64,000 nt of DNA from positions 682,001-746,000 of the forward strand of contig NZ_CP133888.1 of NCBI RefSeq assembly GCF_041228405.1, written 5' to 3'. The stretch comes from Salinilacustrithrix flava (GTDB lineage Bacteria; Actinomycetota; Acidimicrobiia; Acidimicrobiales; Salinilacustritrichaceae). Below the pieces are notes generated by a model, which searched no databases, was not told the DNA's origin, and was given only the letters and a program-made list of their open reading frames with translations. Position numbers and translations under genes: made by a program. Shown one piece after another: positions 23,722 to 31,510 of the stretch; position 1 is the stretch's first letter; every line of letters starts with the position of its first letter.

Positions 23722-25724
23722 GGCAGCGTCGCCCACGACCGGCCGGGGGCGAACTCCTCGACCGGGACGGCTGCGCTGAACAAGAAGCCCTGCCCGTCGT
23801 GGCACCCGCGCTGGCGGAGGTACTCGAGGGCTTCGGACGTCTCGATGCCCTCGGCGGTGACCTTCACGCCGAGGCGGCCGGCGATGGCCAGGATCGAGTC
23901 GACGATGGCCTCGTCGGTGCGGCTGCGACCGATCTGCTGCACGAAGCCCTTGTCGATCTTCAGCTCGTCCACTTCGAAGATCCGGATGTGCTCGAGGCTC
24001 GAGTAGCCCGTGCCGAAGTCGTCGATGGCGACGCGGATGCCGGCCCGGCGGAGCTCGGCCACCACGGTGCTGGCGCCGAGCGCATCGGCGAGCATCGTCT
24101 GCTCGGTCAGCTCCAGGCACAGGTGCCGCGCCTCGACCCCGCTCTCGTGCAGGGCGTCGAAGACGTCGTCCACGAAGCGGCGCCGCCGCAGGTCGTCGAG
24201 GGAGATGTTCACGCTGACCTCGAAGTCCGCGGCGCATCCCGCGGCGCCGAGCCACCCGGGGACCTGCGCGAGCGCGTTCTGCAGCACGCTGCGCGTCATC
24301 GCCGCGGTGAGGTTGGCCTCGTCGACCGCCCGGAGGAACTCGTCGGGCAGCAGGAGCCCCCGATCCGGGTGCTGCCAGCGCACGAGGGCTTCTGCGCCGA
24401 CCACGCACAGGTCGGCGAGGCGGACCTTGGGTTGGAAGTGGACGACCAGCTCGCCGCGCTCGACCGCCCGGTGCAGCTGCTCGATCACCAGGGCGCGCTC
24501 GCTGCCCGCCCCCGCGTCGCCCTGGACGCGCACCGCGCTGCGGTCGGGGTGCTGCTTGGCTTCGACGAGCGCCTCCTCCGCGGTGCGCAGCATCTGGGAG
24601 CTCAGCGAATCCTCCGGCACCCCGCAGTCGACCGGCAGCCGGGCGAGGCCCACCGACACGCTCACCGACAGCCGCCGATCGGAGTCGTCGATGGCGATCG
24701 GCGCGGCCGCCTCGTGCTGGACGCGCTCGATCAGCCGGGCCAGGCCCACCCCGCTCTCGGCCGCGGTCTGCGCCGGGTCCTCCAGAAGGACGGCGAGGAT
24801 CTCATCGGCCCCGTGGCGCCAGAGCCCGATCGCCTCGGGCAGGGCTGCCTCCATCCGGCGGGAGAGCTCGAGGAGGACCGCGTCGCCACCGACCCGTCCG
24901 TGCAGCGCGTTGATGTCCCCGAAGCGGTCGATGTCGACGAGGAGCACGACGGCGTCGAGGCCCACGGCGGTGACCTCGGCGAGGCGCTCCATCTCCGCCA
25001 CGAACATGCGCAGGTTCGGCAGGCCGGTGACGTCTTCGGCCAGCGCGGCGCGCAGCTGCTGCTCGCCACGGGCTCGCTCGGTGACGTCGCGGGCCACGAT
25101 GACGGCACCCTCGGTGCCATCCCCGAGCGGGATCGACGACATCGCCATCTCGAGGGTCCGGTAGGTGCCGTCCCGGTGCGCCATGCGGAACGTCCGCCGG
25201 TTGCTGCCGCCGAGCTCGAGGTTGGCACGGAACGAGCTGGCCGGGTTCACGTCGTCGGGGTGCAGGAAGTCCCGGCCTCGACGCCCGATCACGGCATCGT
25301 GGTCCCAGCCCAGGATCTCCACGAGCGCCCGGTTGGCGTAGCGGATGAGGCCGTCCGCCCCGAAGATCAGGACCAGGTCCGTCGACGTGCTCAGGATCGA
25401 CTGGTAGAAGTCGCGCTGGGCGGTGACCTCCCGAGCGAAGTGCTTGTCGTAGGACCGCGTCAGCCGCCGGAGCACGACCCAGAGCACGGCGGCCGTCACG
25501 AGCACGAACACCAGCCCCTTCACGACGTCCAGGGCCTGCTGCTCGACATCTTCGTTGCGCACCATGCTGACGGCGAGGTCGCTGGCCACGATCCAGGTCG
25601 CAGCGACGGCGGCGTACCAGAGCACGACGCGCCGGCAGATGCCTGCCAGCTCGCCGCTCGGCGCGGACGCGGGAGGGCCTCCCGCCACGCCTGCGCCGCC
25701 CTCGGCCCGCTCGTCGTCGATCAT
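23718..25724 (-). CDS. membrane PAS-GGDEF-EAL protein, probable c-di-GMP phosphodiesterase
   Basis: This is a 668-residue regulator. Two membrane helices lie near the N-terminus (about 31-48 and 66-85). A PAS domain follows (about 105-225, YQSILSTSTDLVLIFGADG), then a GGDEF domain (about 230-395) whose active site reads GADEI instead of GGDEF, so cyclase activity is doubtful. An EAL domain follows (about 415-655) with intact GAEALVRWQ, DDFGTGYSSL, KIDKGFV and VTAEGIET motifs, so phosphodiesterase activity is likely. Bacteria use such proteins to lower c-di-GMP; the BldD-type receptor at 56074 provides a target. A GGAGG precedes the ATG at 25724. It is convergent with mce, the stops overlapping within CTAG. 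Confidence 0.9.
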   Translation of the reverse strand: MIDDERAEGGAGVAGGPPASAPSGELAGICRRVVLWYAAVAATWIVASDLAVSMVRNEDVEQQALDVVKGLVFVLVTAAVLWVVLRRLTRSYDKHFAREVTAQRDFYQSILSTSTDLVLIFGADGLIRYANRALVEILGWDHDAVIGRRGRDFLHPDDVNPASSFRANLELGGSNRRTFRMAHRDGTYRTLEMAMSSIPLGDGTEGAVIVARDVTERARGEQQLRAALAEDVTGLPNLRMFVAEMERLAEVTAVGLDAVVLLVDIDRFGDINALHGRVGGDAVLLELSRRMEAALPEAIGLWRHGADEILAVLLEDPAQTAAESGVGLARLIERVQHEAAAPIAIDDSDRRLSVSVSVGLARLPVDCGVPEDSLSSQMLRTAEEALVEAKQHPDRSAVRVQGDAGAGSERALVIEQLHRAVERGELVVHFQPKVRLADLCVVGAEALVRWQHPDRGLLLPDEFLRAVDEANLTAAMTRSVLQNALAQVPGWLGAAGCAADFEVSVNISLDDLRRRRFVDDVFDALHESGVEARHLCLELTEQTMLADALGASTVVAELRRAGIRVAIDDFGTGYSSLEHIRIFEVDELKIDKGFVQQIGRSRTDEAIVDSILAIAGRLGVKVTAEGIETSEALEYLRQRGCHDGQGFLFSAAVPVEEFAPGRSWATLP

Positions 25725-25827
25725 CGCCCTCCGTCAAGCGCGCTGCGGGTCCCCCGGGCGTCAGTGTAGGAGCCGATGCGGCGACGCCCTGAGCATCACG
25801 GGCGCCGCGCCCGGGTAGTGGCACGTC

Positions 25828-26802
25828 GTGCGCGACTTCCTCCTCGTCGGCCTCGGGTGCCTCATGGTCGCCCTCGTCGTGGCCGACGTCTTCCGGACCG
25901 TGCTGTGGTCGGGCCAGGGAGCAGGCCCGCTGACCGGTGCCATCACCGCACTCGGCCGCAGGGCCCTCCCCCTCCTGTCGGGTGACCGGCGGCTCCGATC
26001 CGCCGTCGGTCCGGTCGCCCTCCTCGCCATCGTGGCCACGTGGACGGCCCTGCTCCTCACCGGGTTCACCCTCATGCTCGAGGGACAGCCCGATGCCATC
26101 CGCACGTCGGGCACGAAGCAGCCCGTGGACTGGTTCGAGCGCGCCTACTTCGTCGGGTACAGCCTCTTCACGCTGGGCAACGGTGACCTCGCCCCGGCCA
26201 CCGACTTCGGCCGCGTGCTGGCCGTGGCGGTCAGCGCCACCGGCCTGTTCCTGCTCACCCTGTCGGTGACCTACCTGCTCCCGGTCATCTCGGCATCGGT
26301 GGCGTCCCGGTCCTTCGCCTCCTCGGCGCGCGCACTCGGCGACTCCCCTGAAGATGTCGTCCTGGGTGCGTGGGACGGCACCCGCATCCAGCTCGACCAC
26401 CAGCTCCGGGACCTGGCCGCGGCGCTCGGCACGCTCGCCGAGCAGCACCTCGCCTACCCGGTGCTGCACCTGTTCCAGAGCTCGGACACCACCACCTCCG
26501 CCCCGCTCGCCGTCGCCGATCTGGACGACCTCCTCACCCTCCTCGACGGCGTCGACCCGCCCGTCGCGCCGCTGGCGACCCCGCGACGCCAGCTCCGCTC
26601 GGCCATCGCGACCTACCTCGAGACCTACGGGAGCCAGGTCGACGAGGACGGGACCCCGACCGTGCCCCGCACCCACCGGCTGGACGAGGCCGGCATCGCG
26701 CTGGTGGATCGGATGACCTACGAGCGGACCCTCGACGACCTGTCCACGCACCGCAAGCGGGTGCGCAGCCTCGTGGGCGCCGCGGGCGTGCCCTCGCGCT
26801 GA
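25828..26802 (+). CDS. potassium-channel-like membrane protein
   Basis: This 324-residue protein has three hydrophobic segments (about 4-21, 60-83 and 128-153). Between the last two is a pore-like loop YSLFTLGNGDLAP (about 111-123), which resembles the K+ filter T-x-G-x-G-D (TLGNGD, 115-120). The C-terminal 160 residues are soluble and mostly helical, without a recognisable RCK domain. Two-helix ion channels with variant filters are known in bacteria; selectivity here is not predictable. The GTG start at 25828 directly precedes the first helix. It is divergent from the EAL gene and convergent with the DUF305 gene (1-bp gap). Confidence 0.75.
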   Translation: MRDFLLVGLGCLMVALVVADVFRTVLWSGQGAGPLTGAITALGRRALPLLSGDRRLRSAVGPVALLAIVATWTALLLTGFTLMLEGQPDAIRTSGTKQPVDWFERAYFVGYSLFTLGNGDLAPATDFGRVLAVAVSATGLFLLTLSVTYLLPVISASVASRSFASSARALGDSPEDVVLGAWDGTRIQLDHQLRDLAAALGTLAEQHLAYPVLHLFQSSDTTTSAPLAVADLDDLLTLLDGVDPPVAPLATPRRQLRSAIATYLETYGSQVDEDGTPTVPRTHRLDEAGIALVDRMTYERTLDDLSTHRKRVRSLVGAAGVPSR

Positions 26803-26803
26803 G

Positions 26804-27385
26804 CTACGACGCCGCTTCGAACTCGGGCACGGGCCGCTGCTCGGCCTCGTCCTGCGTCGTCGCCGCGCCGTTCTCGTCGATGTCGTCGATCAGCCAGTCC
26901 ATCTCGGCGATCTCCTTGCGCTGCGCTTCGATGATCTCGTCGGCGAGCTCGCGGACCCGGACGTCGTCGATGTCGGCCCGCTCGCTGGTGAGGATGGCGA
27001 TCGAGTGGTGCGGGATCATGCCCTTCATGTACGCCTCGTCCTCGACGAGGACCTGGGACCGGGACAGGAACTGCGCTCCGGCGAACACGACGACCGCGGC
27101 GGCCACGATCGCCAGGTTGATCCTCGTGTTCTTGTACATCATCGACATCATGAAGCCGAGCATGATCACGGCCATGGCCGCCCCCATCACGAGCGCCATG
27201 TAGAGCCGCTCCTCGCTGAAGCGGACGTGATCCCACGCATAGGTGTTCGTGTAGGTGAGCAGGAACATCACCACGGTCGACGTGGCGATCATCGCCCCGA
27301 AGCGGAGGTACATCGAGCCCTCATCCATGCCGCCGCCCCCGTCGTCGTGCTGGTCGGCGTCGTGCTGCTGGTCGGTGGCGCTCAT
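26804..27385 (-). CDS. DUF305 family membrane protein
   Basis: This 193-residue protein has a His/Asp/Gly-rich N-terminus and three hydrophobic helices (about 29-46, 62-84 and 90-106). The C-terminal DUF305 ferritin-like helical part contains MKGMIPHHSIAILTSERA, the family motif M(I/V)PHH, and EMDWLIDDI. Family members often accompany copper resistance and metal handling, though function is unproven. AGGAGG lies about 8 nt before the ATG at 27385. It is divergent from the exonuclease gene. Confidence 0.85.
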   Translation of the reverse strand: MSATDQQHDADQHDDGGGGMDEGSMYLRFGAMIATSTVVMFLLTYTNTYAWDHVRFSEERLYMALVMGAAMAVIMLGFMMSMMYKNTRINLAIVAAAVVVFAGAQFLSRSQVLVEDEAYMKGMIPHHSIAILTSERADIDDVRVRELADEIIEAQRKEIAEMDWLIDDIDENGAATTQDEAEQRPVPEFEAAS

Positions 27386-27473
27386 GGCGGAGCCTCCTGG
27401 TGTGCGGTCTTTCGACCTGCCCCTACCCGCCTCGTGGCCGCGCGACCACCGCTCGCCTGGGAGGATGCATCCG

Positions 27474-28337
27474 ATGGGACTGACCGTGCACCTGGTCGAC
27501 GGGACCTACGAGCTGTTCCGCTACCACTACTCACCGAGCAACCGCGACCCCGACCGGGGCGCCGTGCGCGGGGTCGTGAACTCCATGCTCCAGCTGGTGG
27601 AGGACGGCGCCACCCACATCGGCATCGCGACCGACCACGTCATCGAGAGCTTCCGCAACGACCTGTGGGCCGACTACAAGACGGGCGAGGGCATCGACCC
27701 GCAGCTCAAGGCACAGTTCCCGGTGCTCGAGGAGGTGCTGACGGCCGCGGGGTTCGCCGTGTGGCCCCAGTCCACCTTCGAGGCCGATGACGGGCTCGCC
27801 GCCGGCGCCGCCCTCGCCGCCGCCGACGACGACGTGGACCGGGTCGTGGTCTGCACGCCGGACAAGGACATGGCCCAGCTCGTCGGCGGCAAGGTCGTGC
27901 AGTGGGACCGTCGCCAGGACAAGTGGTTCGACACGGCCGGGGTGCAGGAGAAGTTCGGCGTCCTCCCCGAGTCCATCCCGGACTACCTGGCCCTGGTCGG
28001 CGACTCGGCCGACGGCTTCCCCGGGCTGCCGGGCTGGGGGGCCAAGTCGGCGGCCGCCGTGCTCGCCCGCTACGTGCACCTGGAGGACATCCCGCCGTCA
28101 GCCGGCCAGTGGGACATCACGGTCCGCAGCGGAGCGAAGCTGGCCAAGGTGCTGCAGGACGAGATGGAGGCTGCGCTGCTGTTCCGCACGATCGCGACGC
28201 TGCAGCCCGACGCCCCGGTCAGTGCCACCATCGCCGAGATGGCCTGGCAGGGACCCCAGGACGGCTTCGCCGAGGTCGCGTCAGCGCTGGACGGCGACCG
28301 CCTCGCCGACCGAGCAGCACGCCTCGCCCGGCGCTGA
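27474..28337 (+). CDS. 5'-3' exonuclease (Pol I N-terminal/FEN-like)
   Basis: This is a 287-residue stand-alone structure-specific 5' nuclease. It begins VHLVDGTYELFRYHYS with the first metal aspartate, keeps acidic residues in STFEADDGLAAGAA and CTPDKDMAQL, and has the helix-3-turn-helix DNA-binding region YLALVGDSADGFPGLPGWGAKSAA. The polymerase domains of Pol I are absent. I chose ATG 27474 because GGGAGG lies 9 nt upstream; an in-frame ATG at 27465 directly abuts the GGGAGG. It is convergent with an ATP-dependent DNA ligase 6 bp away, an arrangement suggesting gap or flap repair. Confidence 0.88.
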   Translation: MGLTVHLVDGTYELFRYHYSPSNRDPDRGAVRGVVNSMLQLVEDGATHIGIATDHVIESFRNDLWADYKTGEGIDPQLKAQFPVLEEVLTAAGFAVWPQSTFEADDGLAAGAALAAADDDVDRVVVCTPDKDMAQLVGGKVVQWDRRQDKWFDTAGVQEKFGVLPESIPDYLALVGDSADGFPGLPGWGAKSAAAVLARYVHLEDIPPSAGQWDITVRSGAKLAKVLQDEMEAALLFRTIATLQPDAPVSATIAEMAWQGPQDGFAEVASALDGDRLADRAARLARR

Positions 28338-28343
28338 CGGCGC

Positions 28344-29438
28344 TCACCCGCCAGGAGGGGTCAGGACGTCGGCGAAGGCCATCGGCTCGACGACGTCGAG
28401 CTGGTCGTAGGTGCACTGGTGCGGCTCCTTGTCGGGCCGCCAGCGGACGAAGCGGGTCGTGCCGCGGAACCGACCCGACGTCATGATCGTGTAGCCGACC
28501 TCCACGACCCTCTCGGTGCGCAGCGGGATCCACGACTGGTCCCGCTGGCTGTTCCATCGGTTCGGCGCCCCGGGCAGCTGGCCGGTCTCGTGGGCCTCCG
28601 CCTCGTACCAGCTGCTCCAGGGGTGATCCGCGAACTCCCCCGACGCCGGATCGATCACGTAGGGCTCGAGCTCGTCCACCAGCTCGGCGCGTCGCTTGGC
28701 GGTGAACGATGCCGACACGCCGACGTGGCGCAGGTCGCCGGGTTCGTCCGGGGTTCCGGCGTGGATGCCGAGCAGGATCGAGCCGACGCCCTTGCCGTCC
28801 TTGTGCCAGCGGAAGCCGGCCGCCACGCAGTCCGCGGTGCGCTGGTGCTTCACCTTGCGCAGGATCCGCTTGTCCGGCTGGTAGGTGCTGACAGGGTCCT
28901 TGGCGATCAGGCCGTCGAGGCCGGCGCCCTCCACGCGGCGGAACCAGTCAGCGGCGACGTCGCGGTCGGTGGTGGTCGGCGTCAGGTGCACCTGCGCGCC
29001 CGGGGTGATGGCCTGCTCCAGCAGCGCCCGCCGCTCGGCGAAGGGGACGTCGAGCAGGGCCCGGTCGTCGAGGGCGACGACGTCGAAGGCAACGAACGCT
29101 GCCGGGGTCTGCTCGGCGAGCATGTTGACCCGGGACTCGGCCGGGTGGATCCGCTGGCCGAGCGCGTCGAAGTCCAACCGGTCGCCGACGGCGACGACGA
29201 TCTCGCCGTCGACGACGCAGCGCTCGGGCAGCGCGGCCCGGAGCGGGTCGAGCAGCTCCGGGAAGTACCGCGTGAGGGGCCGCTCGTTGCGGCTTCCCAG
29301 CTGGATCTCGTCGCCGTCGCGGAACACCAGGCACCGGAACCCGTCCCACTTCGGCTCGAAGATCCAGTCGCCGGTGGGGATGCCGTCGTTGGCCTTGGCC
29401 AGCATCGGCTTGAGCGGGAACGGGACGGGCAGGACCAT
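28344..29438 (-). CDS. ATP-dependent DNA ligase (LigC-like)
   Basis: This is a 364-residue ligase with the adenylation motif EPKWDGFR (catalytic K30) near the N-terminus. Motifs III-V follow in VVDGEIVVA, LDGLIAKDP and ILRKVKHQRTADCVAAGF, and the OB-fold portion covers the last 120 residues. No BRCT, nuclease or primase domain is fused, which matches mycobacterial LigC. The ATG at 29438 follows a TACGAT box (29446-29451) by 7 nt, implying a leaderless transcript. No Ku gene is in the window. The divergent gene is the flavin monooxygenase. Confidence 0.9.
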   Translation of the reverse strand: MVLPVPFPLKPMLAKANDGIPTGDWIFEPKWDGFRCLVFRDGDEIQLGSRNERPLTRYFPELLDPLRAALPERCVVDGEIVVAVGDRLDFDALGQRIHPAESRVNMLAEQTPAAFVAFDVVALDDRALLDVPFAERRALLEQAITPGAQVHLTPTTTDRDVAADWFRRVEGAGLDGLIAKDPVSTYQPDKRILRKVKHQRTADCVAAGFRWHKDGKGVGSILLGIHAGTPDEPGDLRHVGVSASFTAKRRAELVDELEPYVIDPASGEFADHPWSSWYEAEAHETGQLPGAPNRWNSQRDQSWIPLRTERVVEVGYTIMTSGRFRGTTRFVRWRPDKEPHQCTYDQLDVVEPMAFADVLTPPGG

Positions 29439-29466
29439 CGACGCGATCGTACGGGGCCGGAGCCAA

Positions 29467-29482
29467 TTGACCCGGCGGTCAG
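29467..29482. promoter_or_regulatory. weaker copy of the TetR-type operator before the monooxygenase gene
   Basis: TTGACCCGGCGGTCAG has arms TGACC and GGTCA around CGGC, the same 5-4-5 geometry as the other four sites but with a different centre. It lies 42 bp upstream of the monooxygenase start and 29 bp upstream of the ligase start on the other strand. Assignment to the same regulator is tentative. Confidence 0.35.
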
Positions 29483-29523
29483 TCGGTGGGGCACGATGGC
29501 GCACGACCGAAGGGGGAGCCGCC

Positions 29524-30990
29524 TTGGCCAACGACCACGTCGACGTCCTGATCGTCGGAGCCGGGATCTCCGGGATCGGCGCCGCGCACCACCTGCTCGC
29601 CGACCGGCCGGGCACGACCTTCACGATCCTCGAGTGCCAGGAGGGCTACGGCGGCACCTGGCGCACGCACACCTATCCGGGCGTGCGATCCGACAGCGAC
29701 CTGTACACCTTCGGCTACTCGTTCAAGCCGTGGACGGGCGCGCCGATCGCCACCGCGGAGGAGATCCTCACCTACCTCGGCGAGGTCATCGAGGAGGACG
29801 GGCTCGACGAGCACATCCGCTACCAGCACCAGATCGACACCGCGACCTGGTCCACCGAGGACCGCCGCTGGACCCTGACCGGCACCCGCACCGACACCGG
29901 CGAGGCGTTCACGATCTCCGCCGGCTTCCTCTGGATGTGCCAGGGCTACTACCGCCACACCGAGGGCTACACGCCCGAGTGGGACGGCATGGACGACTTC
30001 GCCGGCCAGGTCGTGCACCCTCAGACCTGGCCCGACGACCTCGACTACGCCGGCAAGCGGGTCGTCGTCATCGGTTCGGGCGCCACCGCCGCCACCCTCA
30101 TCCCGGCCATGGCACCCGACTGCGAGCACATCACGATGCTGCAGCGCTCCCCCACGTACTTCGCCACCGGCCGCAACGCGAACGAGCTGGCCGACCAGCT
30201 CCGCGATCTCGAGGTCCCGGACGAGTGGACCCACGAGATCGTCCGGCGCCAGGTCCTCAAGACCCAGGCGCTGGTCACCTCGATGTCCGCCGAGCACCCC
30301 GAGCTGGTGAAGGAGGAGCTGTTCAAGGGGATCAAGGCGATCCTCGGCGACGACTACGACCTCAGCCCGCACTTCACCCCCGCCTACCGACCCTGGCAGC
30401 AGCGCATCGCCTTCGTCCCCGACGGCGACCTGTTCGAGGGCATCAAGAGCGGCAAGGCCTCGGTGGTCACCGACACCATCGACCGGTTCGTGCCCGAGGG
30501 CATCCGACTCGCCTCGGGCGAGGTGCTCGAGGCCGACCTCATCATCACCGCCACCGGCTTCGAGATGAGCGTGCTCGGCGACATCACCTTCACCATCGAC
30601 GACGAGCCCCTCGACTTCGCCCAGACCGTCGGGTACCGCGGCACGATGTTCACCGGCGTGCCCAACATGGCGTGGGTCTTCGGCTACTTCCGCGCCAGCT
30701 GGACCCTGCGCGCCGACCTCATCGCCGACTTCGTGTGCCGCCTCCTCGACCACATGGACGAGCTCGGCGCCGACATCGTGGTGCCCCAGCTGCGCGCGCA
30801 GGACGCCGACATGGGCCTGCTCCCCTGGGTGGACCCGGAGGACTTCAACCCCGGCTACCTGATGCGGGCGCTGCACCTCATGCCCAAGCAGGGCACGAAG
30901 GAGCCCTGGCGCTTCACCCAGGACTACTGGGCCGAGAAGGACGAGTTCCCCGCCGCCGACCTCGACGACGGGGCGCTTCGCTACCGCTGA
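29524..30990 (+). CDS. flavin-containing monooxygenase with Baeyer-Villiger fingerprint
   Basis: This 488-residue FAD/NADPH enzyme has the first Rossmann motif VGAGISGIG (about 11-19). The type I Baeyer-Villiger fingerprint FxGxxxHxxxWP is fully present as FAGQVVHPQTWP (159-170), and the second nucleotide motif is VVVIGSGATAATL. Such enzymes insert oxygen next to ketones or oxidise soft heteroatoms; the substrate cannot be read from sequence. The start is TTG 24 bp inside a longer open frame, chosen because GGGGGAG precedes it and the FAD motif starts 11 residues later. Its 3' end overlaps the convergent hydroxylase small-subunit gene by 10 bp. A weak operator-like palindrome lies upstream. 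Confidence 0.88.
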   Translation: MANDHVDVLIVGAGISGIGAAHHLLADRPGTTFTILECQEGYGGTWRTHTYPGVRSDSDLYTFGYSFKPWTGAPIATAEEILTYLGEVIEEDGLDEHIRYQHQIDTATWSTEDRRWTLTGTRTDTGEAFTISAGFLWMCQGYYRHTEGYTPEWDGMDDFAGQVVHPQTWPDDLDYAGKRVVVIGSGATAATLIPAMAPDCEHITMLQRSPTYFATGRNANELADQLRDLEVPDEWTHEIVRRQVLKTQALVTSMSAEHPELVKEELFKGIKAILGDDYDLSPHFTPAYRPWQQRIAFVPDGDLFEGIKSGKASVVTDTIDRFVPEGIRLASGEVLEADLIITATGFEMSVLGDITFTIDDEPLDFAQTVGYRGTMFTGVPNMAWVFGYFRASWTLRADLIADFVCRLLDHMDELGADIVVPQLRAQDADMGLLPWVDPEDFNPGYLMRALHLMPKQGTKEPWRFTQDYWAEKDEFPAADLDDGALRYR

Positions 30991-31499
30991 GCGCCGCGCA
31001 CGAAGACCGGCGTCTCCGCCATGACGGCGAGGGCACGGCGGATGGCCGTGCGCACCCGGGGATAGGTGCCGCACCGGCACACGTTGCGCAGCGAGTCGAG
31101 CTCGGCCTCGGTGACGTCGCGGCGACCGTCGGCGAGCAGCGTCTGGATCAGGTCGACGGCGGCCATGATCTGGCCGGGCTGGCAGAAGCCGCACTGGGCG
31201 ACGTCCTCCTCCAGCCAGACCTCCTGCACCGGGTGCAGGCCGTCGCCGTCCACCGCGTCGGCCAGGCCCTCGATGGTGACGACCTCGTCGCTCGGCCGCA
31301 GCTGGCCGACCGGGACCGAGCACGGGTTGAACGCCTTGCCGTTGACGAGGCTGGTGCAGGACTGGCAGATGCTGAGGCCGCAGCCGTACTTCGGGCCGGT
31401 GATGTCGAGCAGGTCGCGCAGGACCCAGAGCAAGCGCACGTCGTCCTCGACGTCGACCTCCACCCGCTGGCCGTTCACCATGAACTTCTGGACAGGCAT
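30981..31499 (-). CDS. iorA: molybdenum hydroxylase small [2Fe-2S] subunit (isoquinoline 1-oxidoreductase alpha type)
   Basis: This 172-residue electron-transfer subunit carries eight cysteines for two [2Fe-2S] clusters: C40, C45, C48 and C60 in the plant-ferredoxin-like domain, and C103, C106, C141 and C143 in the helical domain (AQCGFCQPGQ and NVCRCGTYPRVR). The first motif is GCGLSICQSC where most relatives have GCGxGxCGAC. GAGAGGAG precedes the ATG at 31499 and overlaps the end of the large-subunit gene, so the two are coupled. It passes electrons from the molybdenum site at 31511-33862 to an acceptor, possibly a cytochrome. The symbol is by similarity only; the substrate may not be isoquinoline. 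Confidence 0.85.
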   Translation of the reverse strand: MPVQKFMVNGQRVEVDVEDDVRLLWVLRDLLDITGPKYGCGLSICQSCTSLVNGKAFNPCSVPVGQLRPSDEVVTIEGLADAVDGDGLHPVQEVWLEEDVAQCGFCQPGQIMAAVDLIQTLLADGRRDVTEAELDSLRNVCRCGTYPRVRTAIRRALAVMAETPVFVRGAQR

Positions 31500-31510
31500 C
31501 GATGCTCCTC

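Noticed and set aside
23718..25724. Active diguanylate cyclase
   Set aside because: The motif is GADEI rather than GGDEF, while EAL residues are intact; annotated as probable phosphodiesterase only.
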